This document shows, one piece after another, positions 12,494 to 24,464 of a stretch of 62,000 nt of DNA. The stretch lies in the NCBI RefSeq assembly GCF_000003815.2, contig NC_049991.1, positions 9,573,182-9,635,181 on the forward strand, given 5' to 3'. The stretch comes from Branchiostoma floridae (taxonomy: Eukaryota; Chordata; Leptocardii; Amphioxiformes; Branchiostomatidae). The notes beneath the pieces are model-generated. The model did no database searches and had not been told where the DNA came from. It saw only the letters and a program-made list of their open reading frames with translations. The position numbers and the translations under genes are program-made. Position 1 is the stretch's first letter, and every line of letters starts with the position of its first letter.

Positions 12494-12521
12494 ATCCAGG
12501 TTAACATGTGCATATCTATAT

Positions 12522-12770
12522 TCAAGTCCGTATGAGGTCCGTGTTAACTTCTTAGCCTCGATCAGGCTTCACATGCTGCTGAAAAAAATAGCAGAAATTA
12601 GACAAATATAGACACATAGCATGTCAGGAGAAGCTGTCCGAGGAGTATGGTTTGCCACTAAGTTAATTCTCTGGCATGCTATCTGGCTATATTTGTCCAA
12701 TTTCTTTTTTCCAGCGATATGTGGGGCCTGGTAGAGGCTAACACTGGAATACGGACCTCATACGGAGTTG
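12522..12770. mobile_element. Foldback MITE in the GPCR 3' UTR
   Basis: The ends TCCGTATGAGGTCC (12527-12540) and GGACCTCATACGGA (12753-12766) are perfect inverted repeats. The arms extend inward with mismatches (TTAGCCTC..ATCAGGC against GCCTGGTAGAGGCTAA, then ATATAGACA/TATATTTGTCC). There is no open frame. It starts about 30 bp past the GPCR stop codon, so it is probably transcribed in the 3' UTR. Confidence 0.8.
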
Positions 12771-14930
12771 ACTACACGCACGTGTGAACCCACCTTCAGA
12801 TAGCTCAGTGCTGCGGCGAGCGTTCTTCGCCATCTTTTAAAAGCTTCCCTTTTTACCAGACGGTCTGAGATCATGACACACGTTTAAAGCCATTGCAAGG
12901 GAAGCAGTGGGTGTATGGACAGAATATTTAAAGGGACCATGTTGTCTGTTGTAGTTAACATGTGTAAAGAGGTTATCATAGTACATCGTATGAGAACAAG
13001 ATAAAATTTTATGACATTGTTGAGTTGAGCTGAGTTTATGGAGACACACTCGCATCTAAGGGACTATTTTTTCCATGCTTGCCAGTTTTACGGAGGAGAG
13101 TGTTTTGGAAATGGATAACATGCTGGCGAATCCCTGTCAAAGGTGCCATATGAGTCGAGTGTCTTTGCCATGTTATAAATTAATAAATGAATAAGTTAAG
13201 GCGACTTCCGGTAAGTAAGAATTACATAGAGAACAGAGTTGTTTTTGCAGGTGATGTAGTTTGTACAGTCTATTTAATTCAGTCTGTATCTTAAAAATCG
13301 TTTTGTGATTGTGAAAAGATATGAGTATTCTCATTTAAGCGAAGAGAATGTAATACATGTATATCGTTCTTGCTGACCAGACAAACGTATCAAGAAAATT
13401 TGCTGAGGGAAGACAGTATTATTCCAAAAGATGATGAGCTAGCTACTATAAAGATAAGAGTAAACTGATGAACCTACAAGACAAGATTCCCTATTTCAAG
13501 TGATGTTTTGCCAATCAAGGTCATTTCACTTTGTAACATTTGCCACGCAGTACCAGGATGTAAGAAACGTACAATCAAACACTTTGACAGTTGTCAATTT
13601 GTACTTTGTATAGAACGCGCTTTTTGTAAATTTGTATATTCCTCGCTCTTGACAAAAGGACATGTGATTTGAAAGTGAAAATCATAGTTATATACATGTA
13701 TCTCCTATTGCTACTGTGACTCTGACAGTGCCTACATGTGCCATTTGTTGTGACAAAGCTTAATATTGTATGTTGTTTGATATTGTATAAGTTTTTTTAT
13801 TTGTATGGATTCGCCTCTACGGTGGAAGTACATCTTAACAGATATGAGACTAATACCTATAACTACATACACATGCATGGATGGAGTTGCTGTAATTCTG
13901 GTAGGTGTTTTTAGTCCGATCGATTTTCAGATTATTTTAGAAATAGAAATATGCGATAATGTCAACGTCGTACAAAATGGTTTATGGCAGAATAATTGTA
14001 CAGACGACCGACTCGAAGTCGAAAGATTAATACTTATGTATTGGTTATTGTATTATGTATGAATCAATAAGTCGCAAGACATTGTGGTGAAATACCGACA
14101 GATAAGTGATAAGTTTGTTGTTATCGTACTAGAATCTTGTGTAAAGTAATGTAAATGTATATCGAAGCGTGCAATATTTTCTGATATTCACATTCTTCTC
14201 GTCGTCGGTGGAATTCATAAAAAGACGAGTAACCGTCATGACCTTCCCTCTACGTATACGGTGTACAGTATTCGGCAATAAAAGATGTATTTTCTATGTG
14301 GATCTATCGTTCGGAGATGTTCTGTTAAATACATAATGTAATAGCATGGATGCGATCGTTGCCCCAGCTAACTAGCAGCTAACCAGACAACTAAATGGCG
14401 AAATAGAACCCCCCCCCCCAGCACTCCAATGAAGCCTATGGTTAAAAGGGTTGCCTTATGCTACGGTCCCATTTAGAGAAAAGGGACCCTCCGGGTAATT
14501 TATGATCTATTGTACAGGCGTGACTCCTTCGTGGCCCATGGGACACCCTATGGCTACCGGGCTATTTTGGGGTTTGGCCGGGCCCCTGAAGTTTCGCAGT
14601 TAGAATAATCCCTGGACCTGGCAACAAGTACCTAATCGTAAATACCCTGAGTAGTACCCCTGTATCCGGCAGTCTTTGTGGCTTTAGAGGGCTACATCCC
14701 CTTTGGATGCCGGTGCAAATCGTACCGCAGCATTAGGCAGTGATTTTCGTGTTTTCATGTACATATTTCCAGCCACCCTTATCTATATTCATGTGACGTT
14801 TGTCGGGTTGCTATTTTAGGAACATGATTTAATCACTCCGGAGATACACAGCGGTTTTTCACTGACAAATACGATTACTTTGGTACCTAGAGCGACAGTG
14901 ATTAACAAGCGGGTTGAAACATGATCACGG
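12771..14930. other. GPCR 3' flank and intergenic sequence, no other gene
   Basis: Possible 3' UTR with poly(A) candidates (13182, 14277), then an intergenic segment with a C homopolymer at 14410-14419. No exon recognised. Confidence 0.45.
14277..14282 (+). terminator. Candidate poly(A) signal downstream of the GPCR exon
   Basis: AATAAA about 1.8 kb past the GPCR stop. Another AATAAA lies at 13182-13187. Either could end the transcript; neither is proven. Confidence 0.25.
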
Positions 14931-14942
14931 TAAACTAAAGGT

Positions 14943-15030
14943 GGTATCTCACTGCATTTGAGGCACCAGTGCGGCACTGCGGGATTCGTTCACTGCAGCA
15001 CTGTTTTGTTATTTTCGGCAATTTTTATAA
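14943..15030. mobile_element. Truncated MITE end (GGTGGTATCTCAC family)
   Basis: Begins AAAGGTGGTATCTCACTGCA and continues GGCACTGCGGGATTCGTTCA, matching the left half of the element at 22647. No right end follows; the next 350 bp are a different repeat. Confidence 0.6.
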
Positions 15031-15089
15031 TCTAAGCATTGCGTAATACGTCAAAGTATGACTTGGAAGACAACAGAATGCAAAAAAAA

Positions 15090-15388
15090 TGTATCACAAG
15101 ATATATCTGTTACCAAAAAATCAAGACCATAGCATGTCGAGGTCAAAAGATACAAAAAATTGAAGTTTTGCTGCAGTACCAAGGTCAGACACCAGGAGGC
15201 TCAAAATTGACATTGACCTTCGTCTTTCCAACACCTACCCACATACCAAATATCATTAAAATCCATCCTGAGGTTAAAAGTTATGCTGACCACAAATATC
15301 CGGAAACACAAACAGACACACAGACAGACACACACACAGGCACACAGACACAGTCACGAATAACTATACCTCCATTTTTATGGAGGTA
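15090..15388 (+). mobile_element. Probable non-LTR or SINE 3' region
   Basis: Contains ACCAAATATCATTAAAATCC, AAAAGTTATGCTGACCACAA, a degenerate (ACAC/AGAC)n run, then TACCTCCATTTTTATGGAGG. A small hairpin after a CA-rich stretch resembles 3' regions of invertebrate retroposons, and the last motif recurs near 40230. The class assignment is inference. Confidence 0.4.
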
Positions 15389-15577
15389 ACAAGGGATACG
15401 AAAGCTAAATACTTTTACTACGACTTAAATGAATTGACGTGTCTTTTGGATGTGTCTTACTAATAGTCGTCTCTAGGAAATTACGAGGTTTCTACAAAAA
15501 GCAATGGCATTGGTTTTATAACAGGCTTATTTTTTTTAATCAAAAGAGATAGAATTTGGCACAAAGGTAAAGGGATT

Positions 15578-15788
15578 TCTGTAAATGCATTCAAGTTCGC
15601 GGGGATTTAATTTCGCGGTAGCGGGAAAAAGGACTTTCGCGGTGGCTTTAATCTAACGATAGCTCCATGCACTGTTGTCTTTTACTGCCATGGAAAAATT
15701 GTTCGCGGTGGTTTTAAGTTCGCGGTAAAGCGGCCAGGGCAAAAGCCGCGAACATTAAACCACTGCGAAAGTTTCTGCATTTACAGTA
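15578..15788. mobile_element. MITE, family 'TACTGTAAATGCA' copy 1
   Basis: Ends CTGTAAATGCA and TGCATTTACAGTA. The arms carry repeated TTCGCGG motifs (GTTCGCGGGGATTTAATTTC and complement). About 210 bp, no coding capacity. Related copies at 34912-35123 and 50606-51127. Confidence 0.85.
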
Positions 15789-15799
15789 TCTTCTTGGGA

Positions 15800-18270
15800 T
15801 TGAAATATCTCGATTTGTTGTTCAGAAATTTATTAGCGACTGAGTTGATTTCAAAATGATCACTCCTGGAAGTTTGTCAGAAATTTAGTTCTTGTAAGTC
15901 TGAACAACTTACACTTACATCCCGTTATCGAGAGATAAATGTAAATACCCTGGTAGATATCAAATGGATTGTAACGCTCGTCAGTCAAAATGATCTATGA
16001 TGATGAATTACCAGCCTACTCCCCGCCTACCCTACGTCTTGAACACCACGTCCTCAAAACATCGTTAGCACACGAAGGTCGCCCCGTGACAGGCTGTGTC
16101 TATAGCCGTATATTGCCTTTGGCTGTTGCCGTTGAGCACTGACGTAACTAATGCCTACGGACGTTGTTTTGTACATGGACCCACACATCAAATCTGTGCA
16201 TTTATGTACAGGCCCAAACCATCATTTCTCAACTGTTTGTTTTTCTTTGAGACTTCTTTTCTTGGAATGCTATCGGTAAGGAGCAACTGACGGAAAGAGA
16301 TCACCAAAAGGTGCCTGATCTCAATCAGGAGAGGCCGATTTCGCTGAGACTTGTCAGTATTTCGACTTAAGTGCGTAGATGCTAGTGACGAAGGATGATA
16401 GTAGCGGGCAAATGGAAAAACAATTTACCAGTGTATGTTAAAAAAACATGCATGTGGACATTTTAGAATTCATTTATTTGGACCAGCCACAAATATTTTC
16501 CGACAAGTTTTATGTAGAGAAGTAGAGAAGCTGGAATCGTTTGTATGCTACAGAGCAAGATTTCAAAATTCATATGATCGCAATATCACCCACAAGATAC
16601 TAGTACGCACTGAAATGTCTACTATCAAAAGACATAACGGAATACAAAGAAAGGACGATTCCCAGTGCGTAGAGAGAAAAAAGAGCAGGAAAAACGAGGC
16701 ACTGATGAATGCTATACGGGCGGGAAATGACTGGTCTTAGGCCGCAGGGTTCTGTAGGAATTACCGTGAGGTTTGATTTACACCTGCGGGAAGCCACAGG
16801 CCTCCCATCCGGGCGTTATATCCTGTGGAATCCCGATAGGGTCAGAATAACGAGTCACCTTGCTTACCCCAAGCACATTCTGGGGCGAAGGTGTCTGATC
16901 CATCGTCCAAAAATAGCTTCGGGAAAGATCAAAAGGTCGCGGCTGTTCTATATTTAGCGGGGATGAAGCCCTTGGGGCGCCGGGGTGTTCATCTGTTCAA
17001 GGTGCGGGATTCTGCCGGATATTGAACCTCAAAATAGATTCGTCTGAAGCATATAATGTACTAAGCTTCAATTTTCAAAACAATAATCATGCAGGGCATG
17101 GCATTAGAAGTAATAGGACACCAAAATCATTTTATTTCTTAATCTAAACCACAGTGATTGATGTGATTTGCATATCAATGATTTGCATATTGAATCACAG
17201 CTAGGATACAAAATCTTTCTCCAACAAATTTTTTCCAGCATCACTGACGAAAAAACAACGGATGTTGTTTGAATATCAACGTCTGACCGTTTCCAAAATC
17301 ATATCCAGCTACTTGAGGCATTTGCATAACTGCATTTTGGCATATCTTATTACCTGGTCTAATCTTCACCGACGCACAATTAAATGATTAGTACTTGAGG
17401 GCTTCGCGTTGCGAAGATTAATCATATTGACATCGCTAATTATTTGTTGCTAACCAGGCTGCTTGCCAACTGTCTGAACCCGCTTTGTGCACTCTTTCGG
17501 TTCTTTTATTTTCACAGCTTTACAAAAGCTTGTAAAATGGTGTCGAGGGATTGGTACTCAGCTCAGAAGACAAAGCCCACTGGTGGCTACATCAACGGTA
17601 CCAAGTCTTTTAAATGTAATAAAGGCCCTCTAATTCCACATAACCTTTCAACATAGGCTTAAAGTGGTGGCCGGAAGTATGCCTTTGACAGCCAACCCTT
17701 CACGAGGTAAAACACAAAACTATCAACACATCAAGCACCAATCTGGCAGCAGAAGCATTAAAGCTTCCCACAGCACACATATATTTATAGCTTTTCAAAT
17801 CCTTTCGTAACATGCACACATGTTCCCATACAGTACAACACACGATGGAAAAACAATAGTGCACCTTGGAGATAAAACATTTTAGAACGCTCCGGTTGTT
17901 TTCAAGTATCACGTTGGAATGCTTATATATACAGACGAGAGAAATGTACGTATGTATATGGGGTGTTTTCAAAACAAGTGGTAAGCCCATAACTCGCATT
18001 TTGATTATTTTAATATCAAAGGCACCCTTTGCCTGCTGATGTTTCCCTATAAGCGGTTATTAAGATTCTGTGAGAGTTTCTGACGTGTTCGGACGGCTAC
18101 CAGGAGGCAGCGGTATTGCGTGGGAGTAGATGAGAGGCGAGATGTAAGGCCGACCCGACAGACATGCCTGGAGCTCACAGAAACGGCAATCTGGTGCTAC
18201 TTTGTATTTCACGGGTAGATAATCTTATTTCCTCCGGTCGGTTTTTCAAAAGGCAAACCGTTTATGTCCG
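15800..18270. other. Intergenic, no gene recognised
   Basis: Short open frames only (for example 16435-16740 plus and 16709-16957 plus), none with a recognisable motif. A GC-richer patch at 16740-17010 has no family match that I know. Confidence 0.4.
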
Positions 18271-18278
18271 GGAGTTTG

Positions 18279-18280
<2 letters not shown>

Positions 18281-18329
<49 letters not shown>

Positions 18330-18382
18330 GTGCGTGCGTGTGTGTGTCTGTGTGTCTGTGTGCGTCTTTGTCTGAGTGTGTA
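18281..18382. repeat. (CT)n followed by (TG)n microsatellite
   Basis: About 22 CT dinucleotides (18281-18325) then degenerate TG/TGCG repeats to about 18382. The two overlapping Ser/Leu-rich plus-strand frames are artefacts. Confidence 0.95.
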
Positions 18383-19617
18383 CCTCAATTTCTACCACCG
18401 CGTCATTCACATAGATGACCCCCTTTCACCTCTACACCTCACCCAAGCTTCCACCCTCGCTCAAGGACAGAACAGTTCAACTGTTACTTACATAATGTGC
18501 ATTTGGACGAGAAAAGAAACGACTATAGATTAGAAGATAAGGTAAAATCGATTGAGAACACACCTGTTACGACGTGTGGGGGTTGCCTAGAGGACTCGAA
18601 GGATTGGTTTATTTGGTCAAGATCTTACAAGCTTTGATTGAGGCCAAAGCAGGAAATAAGTTGTATGAAGGAGAACTTGTTTAGTTTAATGAAAAGTGAC
18701 ATCTGTTATGAGAAACTAATTTATTTCATAGTACAAATCCTACCTGCTGTGCTGTAGTTGAATACAAATAGGCTTCACAACATGTGCGTAATGTAACTCT
18801 TATATAACTGTTGTCCAACTATCAATTCATCTTGACATTGGTTGGCTTCATGTTTCTGATGTAATTAGATGAGGTGGTGACAGTAACAAAGGCGTGAAAT
18901 TAAAATGGCTACAGGTCTGTAGAAATGTCAGCCGTATCTGTGCTCTCCGGGTACGAAGAAAACCAGTCCTACATGTATGTCCGTTATTGATTTGATCCAA
19001 ACAGCTCAGCGATGTGACCAGACATAACCTGGAGTGTGTGCGAATGTTGGCAGCGATCTGAATCTGTCAACCCCAATAGACCCGTTTCCATTCTTGGAGG
19101 CCATTGTGAAAAGTCAACCCCGCGAAGGTATGAAACATTTGGAACAGTATTTACATGTATGCAATTAATAGATATTTTTGACGGGACAGTTTGTTTATTG
19201 TTTGAAAATTTCAGTTGAGGTGGGTACTAGTTAAGATGACAAGAGGGTGTTGCATTTCGACTGTGCGAAATGCATGTCGTCTGGCAAGGTTGATGATGTG
19301 TTTTGCACTAAATCTCAGAGTAACATTTCAAGATGAAAGGGCAAAAGTGTATTCAACTGTCAAGGGCCTGCAATCAAAGAATTTTCTGGTTTTACCTGGT
19401 ATATCAGCCAAAGGGTGATGAGCCGACTAAAGTGTTTTATTTTTGGCTTAATTTCTATGCTTGTCTTCCAACGTAGCTGTTGACGTCGATCAGGTATACA
19501 TTATTTTAACATATATTAACAAAATATATTAACAAATATTAGCAGGAAACATCTATTGGCATGAAAGGTCATCTCATCATCTGTGTTGGTAGATGACATT
19601 GTGAAAAAACTTTATCC

Positions 19618-19873
19618 ATCTATCTAACCATCCAACCAACTAACCAACCGACCGACCAACCAACCAACCAACCAGCCAACCAACCGACCAACCGACCAAC
19701 CGACCAACCAACCAACCAACCAACCAGCCAACCGACCGACCAACCGACCGACCGACCGACCGACCGACCGACCGACCAACCAAGCAACCAACCAACCAAC
19801 CAACCAACCAACCAACCGACCGACCGACCGACCGACCGACCGACCGACCAACCAACCAACCAACCAACCAAAG
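19618..19873. repeat. (ACCA/ACCG)n tetranucleotide satellite
   Basis: About 250 bp of ACCA and ACCG units in alternating blocks, including runs of pure ACCG near 19745-19775 and 19817-19848. Long open frames on the minus strand (Gly/Trp/Val/Arg) exist only because the unit avoids stops. Confidence 0.97.
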
Positions 19874-20095
19874 TGTAGGTTAGTTGTCATTCAGAAATCT
19901 CTATTGCCTGCAAAAACGGACTGCCTTAGTGCTCAGGTCAGTGACCTCTTGCTCCTTTCCATCAAGTTTCTCCACGTTTCTGTGCTCTTGTTTCCGCTGC
20001 TTCTGCAAAAGGCCTGATCTACCATAATGGCAAGGCGACCCCATTCTGTCAGTAGTAGATGATGCAAGTACTAGTGTCCTCACTCTACTTATACC

Positions 20096-20293
20096 CCCCC
20101 CCCCCTTACATTTAGCGAAAATCGATCGGACGACGAGTCTGAGAGCTCTCAATTACGNNNNNNNNNNNNNNNNNNNNNNNNNNNNNNNNNNNNNNNNNNN
20201 NNNNNNNNNNNNNNNNNNNNNNNNNNNNNNNNNNNNNNNNNNNNNNNNNNNNNNNNNTCGTCCGATCGATTTTTCGCTACATGTGAGGGGGGT
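20096..20293. mobile_element. TIR element containing an assembly gap
   Basis: The left arm CCCCTTACATTTAGCG..AAATCGATCGGACGA and right arm TCGTCCGATCGATTTTTCGC..TGTGAGGGG are inverted repeats on either side of the 100 N gap. The interior is unknown. Confidence 0.7.
20158..20257. other. Assembly gap (100 N)
   Basis: Exactly 100 N, a conventional placeholder; true size unknown. It lies between the arms of an inverted repeat, a usual cause of assembly failure. Confidence 0.99.
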
Positions 20294-20872
20294 ACTAACA
20301 CTAACTGACACTAACCAGGGATGACAAGACAGACCTGTGAGAGATCATGCAGGGCTGTTGTAGAGATGGGCGTGCTTCCCAGGGTCAGCGAGCACATGTA
20401 TGATCCTGGTTTGGCCTTGACGAAATGACCTGGAATGGCCGGGGGAAACAGAGCATGTGCCAACACGGCAGTACCTAACAGACCGACATCTCCTTCAGTC
20501 CGGCAAGTGTCCAACTTTTCACTTATTGTTGCGTCTGTAGATGTGTGTGGCCAATTTGGCACTCCAAAACTTTATTTGCTGTTCGCCGTTCGCCGACTCC
20601 CCCGAACATAACCCGAATGTGTTAATAATGCCTCCAGTGGCACAGCAGGGAAATTGATCGGCCAAGAGTTTGCGAGCTCTATTTTCGATATCTCACTGCA
20701 CTTGGGGCACCGGTGTGGTACTGCGGGATTCGAAAGTCTACTCAACGAATTTCATAGATAAAGAACGATTTATTTTACGTTTTGTGTATTTTTTAAGTCA
20801 TACTTTTACGTATTACGCAATATCTTAATAATGAAAAATCGGCGAAACACAACAGTGCCGCAGTGAACGAAC

Positions 20873-21644
20873 GAATGTCGGACGACTCGGACCATTACCA
20901 ACTCGGCCCAGTCAACTCGGCCCATCTGACGGGACAACTCGGACCATCCCCCCGACAGCTATTTAATTGATTTTTTTTCGTAAATATATACATGTTATAT
21001 GTATATACTCTGAAATGAGAAAACTGTAGGTTGGATTGATTGGATTGTGTAATTCATCGGAACTTTTCGGCATTCCAGGCGGCGCACATTGGGTCGTTGA
21101 CCCCGAAATACGCAGTGTGTGTGAACACGTGGATATGTGTGAGGCGCTTCTAATAGGGGACAGTAGTAAACTTTATCATTACTTGCTCTTCGGAATAGCT
21201 TTAGACAAATAAGATGTGGGTATTGATCAGAGAATGAGTCATTCTTGTTGAAGATTAATTGCTGATTAAGATTTTTTTCAAGCCGACCGTGTCCACTTTG
21301 TTTTAATATCGCGCCCGCGGCACATATGATACTAGATCAAAGGACCGTCTGCATGACAAGGAAACTTCTGACGTTCTAATAGTAGCAACTGGGGACATCT
21401 TTATAATACTAGTACAAATGTACCAAGAAATGTCAAATTAATTTGTTTTTCAAAAGATAAGTAATTTGGTCCGACTGGTACATGGGGGTGGTCCGAGTTG
21501 ACCAGGGGGGTGGTCCGAGTTGACCAGATTTTCAATGGGCCGAGNNNNNNNNNNNNNNNNNNNNNNNNNNNNNNNNNNNNNNNNNNNNNNNNNNNNNNNN
21601 NNNNNNNNNNNNNNNNNNNNNNNNNNNNNNNNNNNNNNNNNNNN
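20873..21644. mobile_element. Nested TIR element with 'CAACTCGGACC' ends
   Basis: The left end has repeated CAACTCGGNCC motifs (20880-20952); the right end before the gap has GGTCCGAGTTGACCAG twice (21490-21525) and GGGCCGAG, their inverted complements. The apparent 9 bp target duplication suggests a hAT-like mechanism. No transposase is visible, and part of the right end is hidden by N. Confidence 0.6.
21545..21644. other. Assembly gap (100 N)
   Basis: Exactly 100 N at the right terminus of the nested element. Open frames crossing it are not meaningful. Confidence 0.99.
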
Positions 21645-22054
21645 TGAACGAACCCCCGCAGTGCCGCAGCGGTGCCTCCAAGTGGCAGTGAGATACCACC
21701 ATTATACAGTTAGCGTTCCCTTCCTTATTCATCGCGCGATTTTGACAGACAGGTCCCGAATCCCGTACGCTGGTGGGTTTACGGTTTAAAAAATACGCTT
21801 GAGCCTCTGACGATTTGTAAAGTCGGAGACTTTCTAGTGATCAAGACATACGACCGAACCTCGGCAGGGGCTTAAAGACCAGATACAGTACGATGTTGTA
21901 TTATTCAAGTGTTGCGTGATGATTTACATAGCATTTTTTTTTACAAAAGGTAATTGATATACTAGTAGTAGATTATTCAGTGAAACGTGCCAGTAGTCAA
22001 ACTAATGGCTACCTTACTGTAATCATTTCCCCTGAGTTACCATTGTCAGCAGCG

Positions 22055-22275
22055 TGCATCAAGTACGCATTAATTTCATATACTTGTCGCTAGTATTATC
22101 TATCATCAAGACATGGAAGCTATACTTCTTATACCAACCTATTTTTCTTTTTCTCTGTAAAAGGCTTTATTGGAGCTATTGGCGAATCAATAAACAAGTG
22201 CGTTTGGTCTCCGACAAAATGCTATAAATACATGAAGGCTTATTCGTTTCAACACTTTGACACTTTAATTTTTTG
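22055..22275. repeat. Dispersed direct repeat (pair with 24997-25215)
   Basis: Starts GCATCAAGTACGCATTAATT and includes ATACTTGTCGCTAGTATTAT and TTCTCTGTAAAAGGCTTTAT. The copy at 24997 has the same orientation and only scattered differences. Confidence 0.85.
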
Positions 22276-22314
22276 GAAAACCATTTGGAAAACTGAGATT
22301 TGTTATTCACATGT

Positions 22315-23405
22315 CGAAAATGGTTAGGCGTTAGAGTATGCATACAATGGTGGAAAAAAATTCAATTAAGTCTGGCATCTAGAGCAATTAGTTTGTTTTG
22401 CTACTGCTATGGAAACAAAAAGAATTTGCTTTGAAAAACACAATAATGGCAATCAATACATAACGTTAGTTATGCTTACACAGGACACTGCTCCGCCAAC
22501 CCCTTTGATGCCAGAATAGGGCAATCAAAAATTCAGAGAAAAGGAGAGAATCACTTTTCACAGCAAAGATCGCGAGGCATTTACACAAATACGCAACTAT
22601 ATATTGTGAGCAAACATTCGATGTATCCTCTGTGTTGGCAGACTAAAGGGTGGTATCTCACGGTCACTTGGCGCACCGGTGCGTCACTGTGGGGATCGTA
22701 GATGACGAATTTCAGAGATAAATAAAGAATTTTCTTACGTTTTGTGTATCTTGTTGTCTTACTTTTATACGTATCATGCAATATCTAAATCATAAACATC
22801 GGCGAAGATAACAAAACAGCGCCGCAGTGAACGAACCCCGCAGTGCCTCACCGGTGCCCCATGTGCAGTGAGATACCACCTTTATCAGGTATGCACCAGG
22901 TGCAACTCGGATATAATAAACCGTTTTATAGTCATGCAAAGGTTAAGAAGTAAAAAGGATGGAGATGGCGAAGAACCAGAAAAACACTTAGCGCCTGTGT
23001 GCTGTAGGCCTTCTAGACACCGTTCCAAACTCACCAGACGTGTTTATGGTGCAAATGTCCCTTATAGTTAACTTATAGCCAGTCCTTGACATACATTCTC
23101 ACACTCAAATGCTATGAGTTCATCCACCTACATCACATGCTTGCAGTGTACGTAGTATTTCTAACCTCAACCTTATGAATATCGATTGCTATGTTTACCT
23201 CCGTCGATAGATGGGAACATATTCTTTTTGCTCAAATTCTTCTTCCTCCTCCTTTTCTTCTTGTTGAAACGAATGAGGTCAATGACCGCCACCAGACGGC
23301 TGTTTCCATGGCACCGGTAAAGTAGCAGATATTTTGTGGCGTTCACTTGTATTATGCAGCAAGAGGAAGGACGGAGCTGGATGAGCTGTCAATGATATAT
23401 ATGAT
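22315..23405. repeat. Duplicated segment, copy A (interrupted)
   Basis: Blocks AAAATGGTTAGGCGTT, TCTAGAGCAATTAGTTTGTT and ACATAACGTTAGTTATGC, then after about 560 bp of insert CTATGTTTACCTC, GGTCAATGACCG and TTATGCAGCAAGA, match copy B at 23411-23922 in order. The insert includes the MITE at 22647-22881. Confidence 0.8.
22647..22881. mobile_element. Intact MITE, GGTGGTATCTCAC family
   Basis: AGGGTGGTATCTCAC at the left, GTGAGATACCACCT at the right, with inner GCACCGGTGCG and its complement. About 235 bp, AT-rich centre, no coding. The flanking trinucleotides are TAA and TTA, so the target duplication is imperfect. Confidence 0.85.
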
Positions 23406-23410
23406 ACATT

Positions 23411-23922
23411 GTCGAAAATGGTTAGGCGTTGTGCTATGCATACAATGGTAGAAAAACTGCAATTAAGTCTGGTATCTAGAGCAATTAGTTTGTTTCGCCG
23501 CTGCTTTGGTAACAAAAAGAATTTTCTTTGAAAAACACAATAATGGCAATCAATACATAACGTTAGTTATGCATACACAGGACATTGCTCCTTCAGCCTT
23601 TTGACATCAGAATAAGACAATCAAGGTTTCAGAGAAAAGGAGAGGATTTTTCACAGTAAAGAGCGCAAGGCATTTACACAAATACGCAACTATATATTGT
23701 GAGCAGGCATTCGATGCTATTCTATTGCTATGTTTACCTCGACAGATGGAGAACATATTTTTTTTGCTCAATTTCTTTTCTTCCTCTTTTTCTTCTTCTC
23801 AGGGGTCAATGACCGTCATCAGACGGTTGTTTTCCGTAGAACTGGTGATGTAGCAGACATCTTGTGGCGCTGTATTATGCAGCAAGACGGACAGAGTTGG
23901 GGCTATTCATCATATATATGAA
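23411..23922. repeat. Duplicated segment, copy B
   Basis: Uninterrupted relative of copy A. It contains a pyrimidine tract plus AG (TTCTTCTTCTCAG at about 23800) followed by about 120 bp of open frame (VNDRHQTVVFRRTGDVADIL), which looks exon-like. The same stretch in copy A has in-frame stops, so coding is doubtful. Confidence 0.75.
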
Positions 23923-24464
23923 TGCGTTTAAGCTCTTAGTAAGAATAAACTGGGAAGGATTTTTTTTAGACTAGAGGGTACATGTGAAGATGAATATTAT
24001 GCATTTACTTGCAAATTTTACCGTTCTAGTCCATGTCTTCAATCTAGCTTATGTCTTCAATATCCATAACGTACATTCACTGGTTTGCATTGTAAATCCT
24101 TGCCTCGGCAGCGACGAACAGTATTAACAAGTTTGTTTCAAAATTTCCTTTATAGACGTTCCGTCATGATGTCTAATGAATATGTATGAGAATGCATACA
24201 CACATGCCCAAAGAACTCCTCTCCAAGCAGAAATAATGATCCGGCCTATTCTCAGTGTTTTACGCCTGTTTTTCATCATTAAGTGTTTTTTTATAGTACT
24301 GTAAGGTTAGAAAACAATACTAGAAGTTACAAATACCACGCTTTCGTTGTGTAACAAGAATTCAATACTAGAAAATGTCAGAAATATCCTTTCATCTACT
24401 TGAAGATTAGAGAACTGCTACAGAAGAAGCCCCCACGGAGAAAGTCGTGACCACACGCTTGGTG

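Larger units (their letters stand above)
20686..21709. mobile_element. MITE (GGTGGTATCTCAC family) split by a nested insertion
   Basis: Left part 20686-20872 (ATATCTCACTGCACTTGGGG, ACTGCGGGATTCG..) and right part 21645-21709 (TGAACGAACCCCCGCAGTGC, GCAGTGAGATACCACC). Rejoined they have the layout of the intact relative at 22647. TGAACGAAC appears at both junctions (20864-20872, 21645-21653) and is probably the target duplication of the inserted element. Confidence 0.75.

Noticed and set aside
12199-12504. 81- and 94-codon open frames overlapping the GPCR exon on the minus and plus strands.
   Set aside because: Shadows of the GC-rich receptor exon; only the 12232-12493 frame has TM6, TM7 and NPxxY.
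19620-19890. Three long Trp/Val/Gly/Arg-rich open frames.
   Set aside because: Translations of the (ACCA/ACCG)n satellite, which lacks stop codons in these frames.
23800-23922. Exon-like open segment after a polypyrimidine-AG site (VNDRHQTVVFRRTGDVADIL).
   Set aside because: The duplicated copy at 23240-23390 has in-frame stops and there is no partner exon; treated as part of a non-coding duplication.
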